Source: WTJH01 sp049889695
GTDB lineage: Bacteria; Bacteroidota; Bacteroidia; Flavobacteriales; Flavobacteriaceae
Direction: 5' to 3'
Length of the DNA: 64,000 nucleotides
Assembly: GCA_049889695.1 (NCBI GenBank)
Contig: JBMHCX010000013.1
Coordinates: forward strand, 124,001-188,000
Both the position numbers and the translations under genes were made by a program. Shown here in pieces: positions 16,405-25,240 of this stretch. Under the pieces are notes generated by a model. It saw only the letters and a list, made by a program, of their open reading frames with translations. It searched no databases and was not told where the DNA came from. Each line of letters opens with the position of its first letter. Positions within the stretch are counted from its first letter, which is position 1.

Positions 16405-17715
16405 ATGGAAAAGAATTATTTACCCTACAAAGTCAAAGACATCAGCTTGGCAGAATGGGGGCGCAAAGAAATTCAATTAGCAGAAAAAGAAATGCCCGGC
16501 CTAATGGCACTGCGCGAGGAATACGGAGCTAGCCAGCCCTTAAAAGGAGCTAGAATTGCCGGTTGTTTGCACATGACCATTCAAACTGCCGTTTTAATTG
16601 AAACGCTTGTTGCTCTAGGTGCAGAAGTGACCTGGAGTTCGTGTAATATTTTTTCCACCCAAGACCATGCTGCAGCAGCTATTGCCGCCGCTGGAATTCC
16701 CGTATATGCCTGGAAAGGAATGAACGAGGAGGAATTCGATTGGTGTATTGAACAAACCCTTCACTTTGGGGAAGACCGCCAACCGCTGAATATGATTTTA
16801 GATGATGGAGGGGACCTGACCAATATGGTGTTGGATCAATATCCTGAATTGGTGAACGAAATTCGCGGTTTGTCTGAAGAAACAACTACCGGTGTTCATC
16901 GCTTATATGAACGAATGAAGAACGGTACACTTCCCTTACCTGCCATCAATGTCAATGATTCGGTAACGAAATCTAAATTTGACAATAAATACGGATGTAA
17001 AGAGAGTGCTGTAGATGCCATCCGCCGAGCGACCGACGTAATGTTGGCCGGAAAACGTGTCATTGTTTGTGGGTATGGAGATGTTGGAAAAGGGACAGCA
17101 GCCTCTTTCCGTGGTGCAGGAGCTATTGTAACCGTGACGGAAATCGATCCTATTTGTGCTTTACAAGCTGCAATGGATGGCTTTGAGGTTAAAAAATTAA
17201 CCAGTGTATTGGCCAACGCAGATATCGTTATTACTTCTACTGGAAATAAAGATATCCTAAAAGGAGAACACTTTTTAGAACTAAAAGACAAAGCCATAGT
17301 GTGTAATATCGGCCACTTCGATAATGAGATTGACATGGCGTGGCTCAATGAAAACTACGGAAATACTAAATCCGAAATTAAACCACAAGTAGATCTATAT
17401 ACGCTAGAAGACAACAAACAGATCATTGTACTTGCGGAGGGCCGACTGGTTAATCTTGGTTGTGCGACAGGACACCCCAGCTTTGTGATGAGTAATTCCT
17501 TCACCAATCAGACGCTAGCACAAATAGAATTGTGGCAAAATACCTCGGCTTACGAAAACAAAGTATATATGCTCCCAAAACACCTAGATGAGAAAGTCGC
17601 TGCGCTTCATTTAGAACACCTAGGTGTAGAACTAGATACACTCACAGCGGAACAAGCGTCTTATATTGGTGTTACCGTTGAAGGGCCATTTAAACCGGAA
17701 TATTACCGATATTAA
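16405..17715 (+). CDS. ahcY: adenosylhomocysteinase
   Basis: NAD-dependent hydrolase that splits S-adenosylhomocysteine to adenosine and homocysteine in the methyl cycle. At 436 residues it is full length. Visible signatures are GCLHMTIQTAVLIETL, SSCNIFSTQDHAAAAIA, the NAD-binding CGYGDVGKGTA (about residue 221), GHFDNEID and the C-terminal KPEYYRY that reaches the partner subunit's NAD site. The frame is open from 16354, but the ATG at 16405 gives the family N terminus and follows the promoter. It is monocistronic, closed by the 17733-17762 terminator. Confidence 0.97.
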   Translation: MEKNYLPYKVKDISLAEWGRKEIQLAEKEMPGLMALREEYGASQPLKGARIAGCLHMTIQTAVLIETLVALGAEVTWSSCNIFSTQDHAAAAIAAAGIPVYAWKGMNEEEFDWCIEQTLHFGEDRQPLNMILDDGGDLTNMVLDQYPELVNEIRGLSEETTTGVHRLYERMKNGTLPLPAINVNDSVTKSKFDNKYGCKESAVDAIRRATDVMLAGKRVIVCGYGDVGKGTAASFRGAGAIVTVTEIDPICALQAAMDGFEVKKLTSVLANADIVITSTGNKDILKGEHFLELKDKAIVCNIGHFDNEIDMAWLNENYGNTKSEIKPQVDLYTLEDNKQIIVLAEGRLVNLGCATGHPSFVMSNSFTNQTLAQIELWQNTSAYENKVYMLPKHLDEKVAALHLEHLGVELDTLTAEQASYIGVTVEGPFKPEYYRY

Positions 17716-17732
17716 TCTTCCACAAATCCCAT

Positions 17733-17762
17733 AAAAAAACCCCGGAATTCCGGGGTTTTTTT
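17733..17762. terminator. bidirectional terminator between ahcY and rpmA
   Basis: A perfect 30-nt palindrome: seven A, CCCCGG, AATT, CCGGGG, seven T. It forms a GC-rich stem with a T-run on either strand and serves the convergent ahcY (stop 17715) and rpmA (stop 17784). Confidence 0.92.
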
Positions 17763-17783
17763 ATCGTTAGAAATGCTTAAGTC

Positions 17784-18044
17784 TTATGCTTCGAAAGGCG
17801 TTACAGAAACATAAGATTTGTTATCTCTTTTTTTAGTGAATTGGACAACCCCATCTACCTGTGCATGAAGGGTATGATCTTTTCCTAAATATACATTATC
17901 ACCAGGATTATGTGCCGTTCCACGTTGGCGAACAATAATGTTTCCAGCTTTGGCTGCCTGGCCACCAAAAATCTTCACGCCTAAGCGTTTCGATTCTGAT
18001 TCTCTACCGTTTTTAGAACTTCCGACTCCTTTTTTATGTGCCAT
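17784..18044 (-). CDS. rpmA: 50S ribosomal protein L27
   Basis: An 86-residue L27. It begins MAHKKGVGSSKNGRESESKRLGVK with no N-terminal extension, followed by the conserved IIVRQRGTAHNPGDNVYLGKDHTLHA. It is the second gene of the rplU-rpmA operon, 19 nt after rplU, and ends at the shared bidirectional terminator. Confidence 0.97.
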   Translation of the reverse strand: MAHKKGVGSSKNGRESESKRLGVKIFGGQAAKAGNIIVRQRGTAHNPGDNVYLGKDHTLHAQVDGVVQFTKKRDNKSYVSVTPFEA

Positions 18045-18063
18045 GGTATTCTATTTTTAAGTT

Positions 18064-18618
18064 TTATGATTGTAATGCAGCAATTAAATCTGCTTTTTTC
18101 ATGGATGAAATCCCTGTAATTCCTTTTGCTTTGGCTAATTCCTTCAACTCAGCTACTGTCTTTCCGCTCAAGTCTTCAGCGGCAGGCGCAGCTTTCTTAG
18201 GAGCTTCTTTTTTAGCGGCTGCTTTAGGTTTAGCAGCTGCTTTTGGCTTGGCCTCAGCTTTAGGTGCCTCTACTGCTTTTTTAGGGGCTGCTTTCTTAGC
18301 GCCTCCTTTGGCGGAGATCCCTTCAATGAGCAGTTGGGTTAGTGCTTGGCGATGACCGTTCTTCACACGGTATCCCTTGCGACGTTTTTTCTTGAAAACG
18401 ATTACTTTGTCGCCTTTTAAATGGCCGACAACCTTAGCCTCTACCGAAGCTCCGGCTATAGCGGGGGCGCCAATCTTCACCTCTTTTCCATCGTCTAATA
18501 ACAACACTTGGTCGAAAGAAACTTTATCTCCTTCTTTGGCGTCTAAACGATGTACGAAGAGCTTTTGGTCTTGCGCAACTTTAAATTGCTGCCCTGCTAT
18601 CTCTACAATTGCGTACAT
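18064..18618 (-). CDS. rplU: 50S ribosomal protein L21 with C-terminal Rho_N/SAP-like extension
   Basis: A 184-residue protein. Residues 1-103 are canonical L21 (MYAIVEIAGQQFKVAQDQ, VIVFKKKRRKGYRVKNGHRQALTQLLIEGI). Residues about 105-150 are an Ala/Lys/Pro linker, and the last 36 or so residues (DLSGKTVAELKELAKAKG ... MKKADLIAAL) look like a Rho N-terminal/SAP-type helix-extended-loop-helix module that usually binds nucleic acid. Typical L21 is about 103 residues, so the tail nearly doubles it. It has its own promoter directly behind the glycan locus. Confidence 0.93.
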   Translation of the reverse strand: MYAIVEIAGQQFKVAQDQKLFVHRLDAKEGDKVSFDQVLLLDDGKEVKIGAPAIAGASVEAKVVGHLKGDKVIVFKKKRRKGYRVKNGHRQALTQLLIEGISAKGGAKKAAPKKAVEAPKAEAKPKAAAKPKAAAKKEAPKKAAPAAEDLSGKTVAELKELAKAKGITGISSMKKADLIAALQS

Positions 18619-18640
18619 ATTTATTCTAAATTTTGGATGG

Positions 18641-18670
18641 CAAAGATAGGAATAATCTTCTAAAGAACAA
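18641..18670 (-). promoter_or_regulatory. Bacteroidota promoter of rplU-rpmA
   Basis: On the minus strand TTG (18670-18668), exactly 19 nt, then TATCTTTG (18648-18641), an almost ideal match. It begins only 5 nt beyond the stop of the last glycan-locus gene (18675) and 23 nt before the rplU ATG. Confidence 0.82.
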
Positions 18671-18674
18671 GCCG

Positions 18675-19886
18675 CTAGCTATTAAGAAACGCCAAATATT
18701 GATCGGCAATCTTTGAGTAGCGAAATTGATCGACATAGGCTTGCCCTCGAAGCCCCATCTGGTTTCTTTCGATAGGGCTAAGTTCAGCAAAAGCGCGAAG
18801 ACCTTTTAGAAAGCCGGTTGTGTTATTTTCGCAAACGATTCCCCCTTGAGATTGGACTACAAAATCATCGATCCCAACCTGAGCAGCCAAGATAGGTTTC
18901 CCAGCAGCCATGTAGTCGAAATACTTTTGTGCAGCAACCCCATAGCGATACAAGGGTAAATTCCGCCAAGCAATAAAGCAGATATCCGTTTGAGCTAAAT
19001 GCTTATGAAGCTCTTCTCGCGTAATCTTCGGGTGAAAAGAGACATTGGATACCTTTGCTAGCGCTTGCTCATAAGCCGCCTTACGATAGCCCGAACCAAT
19101 AAATTCAAATTCGTATTGAGCTGATATATCTTCAGGTTGGGCGGATAAAAAATCCATAAATGTATCCATCCCATTGCCTATTCCTAATGCACCAGCATAC
19201 GTCAATTTAATTCTAGACGTCTGTTTTTTTGGGAATTTCTGCTGAAGGTTATTATCCAATAAAGCGTCTGGAATTCCATTTGGGATATACTTAAACTTGT
19301 CGGGATTTTGACTAATAGGATTAATATAAGCATCCGCTTTAGACAATACAGAAACAATAGCATCCGCTTTTCGATACCCCCATCGCTCCAAAAATTTCAT
19401 ATACAGAATCAAAGGATTCCATTTGGAAATACCATGCATCAATATGGGAGTTAAAGGCCAGAGATCCCGAACTTCAACCACGCATTTGGGAACTCTAAAA
19501 CGCCATTTCAACCAAAATAAGGTAGGCATGGGAAAAATACTCATCGTACTCAAAATAATAAGTTGAGGCTTGGGCAATTGTGAAGATAAACGGATCCACG
19601 CCAGTTTAAACGCAAAAACAAACATAGGAAGAAAACGCAATATTGATGTTTGTGGATGTTTACCCGAAGGAATCCAATAGAATTTGACCCCGTCAATTAA
19701 CTCTAAACCCTGCTTATAACTTCTTTGATTAGGAAGAATTAAGTGATGTTTGGGATCTGCAAATACTATTGGATCATAACCCTTTTTTTGCCAATGCTGG
19801 GCTAACAGAAAGTGTCGTTGAACTCCCCCTATTTTTGGGGCTCCAGAAAACTGGCTGATGATCCAGATGTTCGGAGTTGTCAACAA
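18675..19886 (-). CDS. glycosyltransferase, GT4/WbuB-like
   Basis: A 403-residue GT-B glycosyltransferase. The N-terminal half has the ISQFSGAPKIGGVQRHFLLAQHW opening typical of WbuB-like enzymes and a hydrophobic patch (about 90-120) for membrane contact. The C-terminal half has LTYAGALGIGNGMDTFMDF and the donor-site region YRYGVAAQKYFDYMAAGKPILA. WbuB-type enzymes add an amino sugar early in O-antigen repeat-unit assembly; donor and acceptor here are unknown. It is the last gene of the 24-kb operon, 5 nt after the epimerase. Confidence 0.85.
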   Translation of the reverse strand: MLTTPNIWIISQFSGAPKIGGVQRHFLLAQHWQKKGYDPIVFADPKHHLILPNQRSYKQGLELIDGVKFYWIPSGKHPQTSILRFLPMFVFAFKLAWIRLSSQLPKPQLIILSTMSIFPMPTLFWLKWRFRVPKCVVEVRDLWPLTPILMHGISKWNPLILYMKFLERWGYRKADAIVSVLSKADAYINPISQNPDKFKYIPNGIPDALLDNNLQQKFPKKQTSRIKLTYAGALGIGNGMDTFMDFLSAQPEDISAQYEFEFIGSGYRKAAYEQALAKVSNVSFHPKITREELHKHLAQTDICFIAWRNLPLYRYGVAAQKYFDYMAAGKPILAAQVGIDDFVVQSQGGIVCENNTTGFLKGLRAFAELSPIERNQMGLRGQAYVDQFRYSKIADQYLAFLNS

Positions 19887-19891
19887 TTTAC

Positions 19892-20950
19892 TTATTGATT
19901 TAAATGTTTAATAATCTCATCGGAAGTGTCACCATCCCCATAAAAAGGAAAATCAAAGTCTTGGTTCAAATTGCCTCGGTCTTCATAGGCTTGAATTAAT
20001 GCATTTTTGGTTAGTGGAACTAAAATGTTGTTTCTGGATTGAATTAATTCAACCCATTCCGTTTCATTCCTTAGAACAAAACAATTTTTACGCATAAAAT
20101 AAGCCTCCTTTTGTACCCCCCCAGAATCAGAAAATACGAATTCACAAAACTTTAAGTGGTGCATAAAATCTAGATAAGACAAGGGGTCACGTACAATTAA
20201 ATTGTCGCCTAATTCAATATTAAGTTCCTGGATTGCGATCTTGGTTCGTGGGTGAATAGGCAGGACTATTTGTATTTCTTCAGCTATAATGTTTAGTTGA
20301 TCGATAATCAATGTAAGATTTTCTTGATTATCTGTATTTTCAGCTCTGTGAATCGTACTTAAAATATAAGGGGCTTTATAGGGTGTTTCTTCAGGCAAAA
20401 ACTTTTGAAACATTAAAGAAACATCAAACATAATATCTCCAACGACTCGAAAATTCACATCAAATTGTTTGTATCCTTCAGCTACCAAATTTTCAAAAGC
20501 AGATTCAGTTGGACAAAAAAGGTGGTTACTTAAGCGGTCTGTAATTATACGATTAACCTCTTCGGGCATTTTCATATTATGGCTTCGAAGACCTGCCTCA
20601 ACATGAACTAATGGTATATGAAGTTTTGATGCTGCTAAAGCTCCTGCCAAAGTAGAATTGGTATCGCCATAAACCAAGACATAATCCGGGAGCTCATCCA
20701 GTAAGATAGTTTCAATTTCCTCGAGTAAATAACCTGTCATTGCTCCTTGAGACTTACCTCCTGCGTCAAGTCTGTATTTGGGGGTAGGAATTTTCAATTC
20801 CTGAAAAAACACCTTCGACATCTGCGGATCATAATGCTGTCCCGTATGGACTATAATTTCTTCAATATCCTTGAATTCTCTTATTTTAGCGGATAAAGCA
20901 GCAGCTTTTATGAATTGGGGGCGAGCGCCAATTACAGTTACAATCTTCAT
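19892..20950 (-). CDS. wecB: UDP-N-acetylglucosamine 2-epimerase, WecB/WbpI family
   Basis: A 352-residue non-hydrolysing 2-epimerase: KIVTVIGARPQFIKAAALS, VHTGQHYDPQMSKVFF, YGDTNSTLAGALAA, VEAGLRSHNMKMPEEVNR and SDSGGVQKEA. WecB makes UDP-ManNAc from UDP-GlcNAc; the related WbpI does the same on the 2,3-diacetamido-glucuronate. With the WbpA-, WbpB- and WbpD-like genes in the same operon, either a ManNAcA or a ManNAc3NAcA route is possible. The conserved residues do not let me separate them by eye. A hydrolysing NeuC/LegG role is less likely given the WecB-like signature. Confidence 0.88.
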   Translation of the reverse strand: MKIVTVIGARPQFIKAAALSAKIREFKDIEEIIVHTGQHYDPQMSKVFFQELKIPTPKYRLDAGGKSQGAMTGYLLEEIETILLDELPDYVLVYGDTNSTLAGALAASKLHIPLVHVEAGLRSHNMKMPEEVNRIITDRLSNHLFCPTESAFENLVAEGYKQFDVNFRVVGDIMFDVSLMFQKFLPEETPYKAPYILSTIHRAENTDNQENLTLIIDQLNIIAEEIQIVLPIHPRTKIAIQELNIELGDNLIVRDPLSYLDFMHHLKFCEFVFSDSGGVQKEAYFMRKNCFVLRNETEWVELIQSRNNILVPLTKNALIQAYEDRGNLNQDFDFPFYGDGDTSDEIIKHLNQ

Positions 20951-22053
20951 AATGTTATTAAACTTTTATACAGTTCAATTAATTTTTGACTTTCAACATT
21001 CCAATTAAGTTTCTCTTGGACTAGTAACCTACCGTTATTCCCGAGCTCTTGCCTTAATTCAGGATTATTCTTTAAAGATTTAATTCCCTCTGCAATACTT
21101 TTGGGGTCTTTTGGATTTGCATACTTAGCCACTTTCCCGAAAAATGATTGCCAATATGGAAAATTTGACATCACCACTGGTAATCCAGCTAACATGTATT
21201 CAAATGGTTTATTGGCTAATGTCTTAAGATGGTTCGGAACAGGCCAGAAAGTTATGATGCCGATATCTGCTTGCTGTAAATATTCAAAAATTTCAAAGGG
21301 CTTAACAGTCCCTAAATATCGAGTTTTTTTCCACCCAGGGAGTTGCTCGCATGTTAAATTAAAACTTTTTGACTCCCAAGGGCCTAACAACCATAATTCT
21401 GTATCGGTTAGATATTCAAGTGACTGAATTAATTCCAAAATCCCTCTGATTTTAGTTATCCCACCAACATAAATAAGTATGGTCTTATCTAAATTATTTT
21501 TAGCCTTGTTTGGTAATAAGTTTTCTACAATAGGAAAATTATTGACTGTAATGGGATGAACAAATTGAAACTTTTCAGTAATATCTGGTCTCGCTGTTAT
21601 AACTTGAGAAAAGAACAAGACACAAATTTTTTCAAATATGTTCACTAGCCAAGATATAAACTGAGCGAATAGTGTGCTCTTGAAGTATGGCTTTGATAGG
21701 ATACTCGAAGAATTGTCTTCATGAATATCATAAATTACTTTTTTCCCAATTAGCCGTAAAAATATTCCTGAAAATACAAGTTCTGGATCATGAATTTGAT
21801 AGATATCTGCATTCAGTCGAATCGAGGTTTTAATTACATCCACTACAGAACATCGAATAAAATTTAGGATACGATTAGAGTATTTAGCTAATCCAATAAT
21901 TTGAATATCATCCTTAATACAAGTTGTAGAACCTGAACACATGAAATAAACCTTGAACCCTGCAGCGGCTAATGATCTACATTGTTTGTAAAAAATGCGG
22001 TTGTCATCTTCAGGATGTACTGTGGTAATATGGCAGACTTTATATTTTTTCAT
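20947..22053 (-). CDS. glycosyltransferase, GT4-like
   Basis: A 368-residue GT-B enzyme. It opens with CHITTVHPEDDNRIFYKQCRSLAAAGF, and the C-terminal domain has ILIYVGGITKIRGILELIQSLEYL and NKPFEYMLAGLPVVMSNFPYW, where the Glu-containing stretch is the usual donor-phosphate region. It opens with a DDNRIFYK motif common in Bacteroidota and Firmicutes capsule transferases. It overlaps the epimerase by 4 nt and follows the upstream transferase by 4 nt. Base composition is clearly AT-richer than the flanking sugar genes. Specificity is unknown. Confidence 0.85.
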   Translation of the reverse strand: MKKYKVCHITTVHPEDDNRIFYKQCRSLAAAGFKVYFMCSGSTTCIKDDIQIIGLAKYSNRILNFIRCSVVDVIKTSIRLNADIYQIHDPELVFSGIFLRLIGKKVIYDIHEDNSSSILSKPYFKSTLFAQFISWLVNIFEKICVLFFSQVITARPDITEKFQFVHPITVNNFPIVENLLPNKAKNNLDKTILIYVGGITKIRGILELIQSLEYLTDTELWLLGPWESKSFNLTCEQLPGWKKTRYLGTVKPFEIFEYLQQADIGIITFWPVPNHLKTLANKPFEYMLAGLPVVMSNFPYWQSFFGKVAKYANPKDPKSIAEGIKSLKNNPELRQELGNNGRLLVQEKLNWNVESQKLIELYKSLITL

Positions 22054-22057
22054 TTAA

Positions 22058-23293
22058 CTATTGCAAGAGTTGAAATAGTTCATTTGCTTTAGAGTTAAGG
22101 TCAAATGAAGAAAAATCAGTATTCCCCTTAAATTCAATAGTATTGAGAGTTACTAATTGGTCTACAAGATCATTGATGTCATAGTAAGCAACATAATGCT
22201 CTTTTTCTTTAAGGAGGTTGTATAATTCTCCACCATTGGAAATGTGTACTATTTTTTTCTTTAGGGCCATGTAATCAAAAATTTTAGTTCCGAAAGCATG
22301 GCTATAAGTTGGATCGTTAATTGATAAGCAGAATTCAAATTTATTGAGTATTTGAGCCACTTCTGCGCTATCTATAATAGGATGAATTTGGAAATATTTT
22401 TTTAAAATAAATTGTTCATCTGGATTTTTAAAGAAAAAGAAAAAATGATCATCTGTATAAAAGTGAAATTTATGATTAAATCTAAAATCTCTTTTTTCGA
22501 GTATGATTAATGCCTCTATTAGTAATTTGATTGCTTCCCTGCGACCAGACTTCAAGCTACCCAAATACACAATATCTTTTTGAGTCTCAGGAAACTCTTT
22601 AGCATTAGTGTAATCTTCAGAGTCAAAGAAATTGTGTAGTGTGATAAACTTATGAGATAAGTGTTGAAATGTATATCCTAATCGCTTATTCATATCATTA
22701 GTCACCAATAAAACACTATTTGCACAGTTTAATGAAAACAATTCTTTTTGTATAGATTGAAACTTTTCAGAAAAGCGTTTAATCCCTGAAAAAAGTTTGT
22801 AATTAATTTCATCATTCCATGCGTCCCGGTAATCTAGGATGAAGTTGATGTGTGGATTCTCATATTTTAAAACTGCCATTTGGTACATTACACTATGTGG
22901 AGGCCCAGTTACAATTACGTTTCGGACTCCTTCATCAATGATTTTTTTTGCCTCAGGGAGTAATTTCTTATACCAGAGTTGAGCGGCATCTATGGGAAAT
23001 AATGAAGATTTTAAAAGCTTTATCCCAAAATATTTAAAAACGCGAAAAAAGAATGAACTCTTGGATCTTTCTAATACTCTTGGATAGGGACTTGAGATTT
23101 CGATAATGTTTTTAGGATTGAGTTCTTGGATATCACGAGTCCAATTGAATCCTGATTCTTTTCCTCCATTCCTTGTCAACACAAAACATTCAACTCCTTT
23201 ACGGGTTAAAGCTTTTGCTAATTTGGCCCAACGTCTTGAAGAAATTCCGCTTTTAGGCGGAAAGTTGTAGGAGATTATTAGAACTCTTTTCAA
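22058..23293 (-). CDS. glycosyltransferase, GT4-like
   Basis: A 411-residue protein with a GT-B layout: the N terminus RVLIISYNFPPKSGISSRRWAKLAKALTRKG (a nucleotide-sugar transferase opening with the Pro-Pro-x-Gly loop) and a C-terminal part with IVYLGSLKSGRREAIKLLIEAL and the late FGTKIFDYMALKKKIVHIS, where the donor-site Glu/Asp region would lie. It sits 6 nt after the AsnB-like gene in the AT-rich core of the operon. Linkage and sugar are unknown. Confidence 0.8.
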   Translation of the reverse strand: MKRVLIISYNFPPKSGISSRRWAKLAKALTRKGVECFVLTRNGGKESGFNWTRDIQELNPKNIIEISSPYPRVLERSKSSFFFRVFKYFGIKLLKSSLFPIDAAQLWYKKLLPEAKKIIDEGVRNVIVTGPPHSVMYQMAVLKYENPHINFILDYRDAWNDEINYKLFSGIKRFSEKFQSIQKELFSLNCANSVLLVTNDMNKRLGYTFQHLSHKFITLHNFFDSEDYTNAKEFPETQKDIVYLGSLKSGRREAIKLLIEALIILEKRDFRFNHKFHFYTDDHFFFFFKNPDEQFILKKYFQIHPIIDSAEVAQILNKFEFCLSINDPTYSHAFGTKIFDYMALKKKIVHISNGGELYNLLKEKEHYVAYYDINDLVDQLVTLNTIEFKGNTDFSSFDLNSKANELFQLLQ

Positions 23294-23299
23294 TAGATA

Positions 23300-25240
23300 T
23301 TATTTTATTTCGATAAACCTCTCTTGCCAAAGGTAAAGACCGATTATTTTCCAAATTTCATTTGCTTCTTCTTCAGGGTAATGCTTAATCTTTTGGTATT
23401 TTTTTTCAAATATAACCCAATTGATATAAGGAAATTTTTTGAACTCATCAGAATACACAATCGCATCAAAGTAAGTTTCCATTTCATTAATCCATCTGGT
23501 TTGTGGCGATATGAAACCAATTTTGTCTCTTCTTTCAAGAATTTTTTCAGGGATAATTGACTGTAGTGCATCTCTCATGACTTTTTTTGTTAACCCCTCC
23601 CCTATCTTAAAATTGATAGGTAATTGGAATGTGAAATCGATTAATCTATGATCCAGGAAAGGAAAACGAGATTCTAAAGAATAAGCCATAGAAATTTTAT
23701 CTCCTCTGGTGAGTAATTTGGGAATTGAAAGAAAATTAAGGGCGTTATAAAGTGCGCTATCTAGGTTTCCTTTTCTCGTTTTAGACCTTTTATTTTTTAT
23801 GACATGCTTTTTAAAGTATGCAGATTTGTATAGGTGTTTACTGGATTGATTGAATAATTGCTTCAACCGAATATTAAAATAATCTGGAAACTTAGAAACA
23901 ATATATCTAATAAAGATATTTCTGTAAGTTGTCTTATAAAGACCTTGAAAGTGATTTTTGTCTATTATAAATTTCTTAAATCGCCGCTGATCCAATAAGT
24001 CAAACAAATACGGGAGTACAAAGGATCTGTATCCTGCCAAAATTTCATCCGCACCTTGCCCCTCAAGCGTTACAGTTATTTGATTTTTCTTGACCAACTT
24101 GCGGAGAATAAAGTCATTAAAATAGGATAAGTTCGGAATTGGTTCCTCAAGACAATACAGAAAATTGGACATTTCCTCTTCTAGGTCTTGAGCGGAAGGA
24201 GTTGTTCGGGAGTTGTCAAATTTAGTTTGATGAAGAACTTCATCAACATAAACAGATTCATCGATTGACTCTCCGGGATATACAATTGAAAATGTGGTGT
24301 TTTGATTTACTGGTCCAAGTTTATGCGCCATAGCAACTATGGCTGATGAATCCAATCCACCACTTAGAGCATAACCAAGTGGGACATCACTGCGAAGTCT
24401 TAGTTTTACAGCTTGCTCGAATAGTTTCTTGAATTTTTCTTGAGCCTGTTCATAAGATAGCTCCTCTTTCGCTTCTGAGACTGTGTAATAGGAATAAATG
24501 TTGACGGGCTCCATCTCTGAAACAATCATATTGTGTCCTGGATTTAATTGAAAGATATTATTGAAGAAAGTTTCATCGGAACTGTCTTTTTCGTCAAAAT
24601 ATAGATATTTGAACACAGCATTTTCATTTGTTTCAGCTGGCATAACTTCCAATAGTGCTTTAATCTCCGACCCGAAAACAAAATTTTCTCGCATATGTGC
24701 GTAATAAAAAGGTTTGATGCCAAAACGATCTCTTGAACAAAAAAGTTTTTTAGTCCTTTTATCCCAAATTACGAAGGCCCACATACCGTTAAAGTATTCT
24801 ACACATTTTTCACCCCACTCCAAATAGGCATTTAAGATTACCTCCGTATCTGTTCTAGAACGAAATTGGTAATTTTTCCCTTCCAAAACCTCTCTGATTT
24901 CCAGGAAGTTATAGATTTCTCCATTAAAAACAATGACTAAAGATTCTGAGACGTCTGTCATAGGTTGATGTCCTTTTACACTAATATCCTGAATAGATAG
25001 TCGTCTAAATCCGAGTCCTAAATTTGCTTCTTTTGTTTGAGATAGTGGGATCAAGGAGTTTTGAAGTGCCTGATAGGTGTCCTGACCCGAAGCGAATTGA
25101 CATTGGTTTTTGGAAGTATCAATAAATGCATAACCTTCATCATCAGGGCCTCTATGCTTAATTTTATTACACATCGACTCAATTAATCCCGCAGACACAG
25201 CATGTCCACTGAGGTTATATATCCCTGTAATACCGCACAT
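23300..25240 (-). CDS. AsnB-type glutamine amidotransferase (probable uronamide synthesis)
   Basis: A 646-residue class II glutamine amidotransferase. It keeps the nucleophile Cys2 (MCGITGIYNLSG), the glutaminase motifs KHRGPDDEG and VFNGEIYNFLEIRE, and the synthetase PP-loop YALSGGLDSSAIVAM, so both half-reactions should work. Inside a glycan operon such enzymes (WbpS/WbtH type) are proposed or shown to turn a hexuronic acid carboxylate into the amide; that is the favoured role. Ordinary asparagine synthesis cannot be excluded. It overlaps the methyltransferase gene by one base. Confidence 0.85.
   Translation of the reverse strand: MCGITGIYNLSGHAVSAGLIESMCNKIKHRGPDDEGYAFIDTSKNQCQFASGQDTYQALQNSLIPLSQTKEANLGLGFRRLSIQDISVKGHQPMTDVSESLVIVFNGEIYNFLEIREVLEGKNYQFRSRTDTEVILNAYLEWGEKCVEYFNGMWAFVIWDKRTKKLFCSRDRFGIKPFYYAHMRENFVFGSEIKALLEVMPAETNENAVFKYLYFDEKDSSDETFFNNIFQLNPGHNMIVSEMEPVNIYSYYTVSEAKEELSYEQAQEKFKKLFEQAVKLRLRSDVPLGYALSGGLDSSAIVAMAHKLGPVNQNTTFSIVYPGESIDESVYVDEVLHQTKFDNSRTTPSAQDLEEEMSNFLYCLEEPIPNLSYFNDFILRKLVKKNQITVTLEGQGADEILAGYRSFVLPYLFDLLDQRRFKKFIIDKNHFQGLYKTTYRNIFIRYIVSKFPDYFNIRLKQLFNQSSKHLYKSAYFKKHVIKNKRSKTRKGNLDSALYNALNFLSIPKLLTRGDKISMAYSLESRFPFLDHRLIDFTFQLPINFKIGEGLTKKVMRDALQSIIPEKILERRDKIGFISPQTRWINEMETYFDAIVYSDEFKKFPYINWVIFEKKYQKIKHYPEEEANEIWKIIGLYLWQERFIEIK

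Noticed and set aside
19892..20950. Hydrolysing NeuC/LegG-type epimerase
   Set aside because: The conserved stretches (HTGQHYD, YGDTNST, EAGLRS) are those of the non-hydrolysing WecB/WbpI family, and the synthase in this locus is PseI-like and not NeuB/LegI-like.
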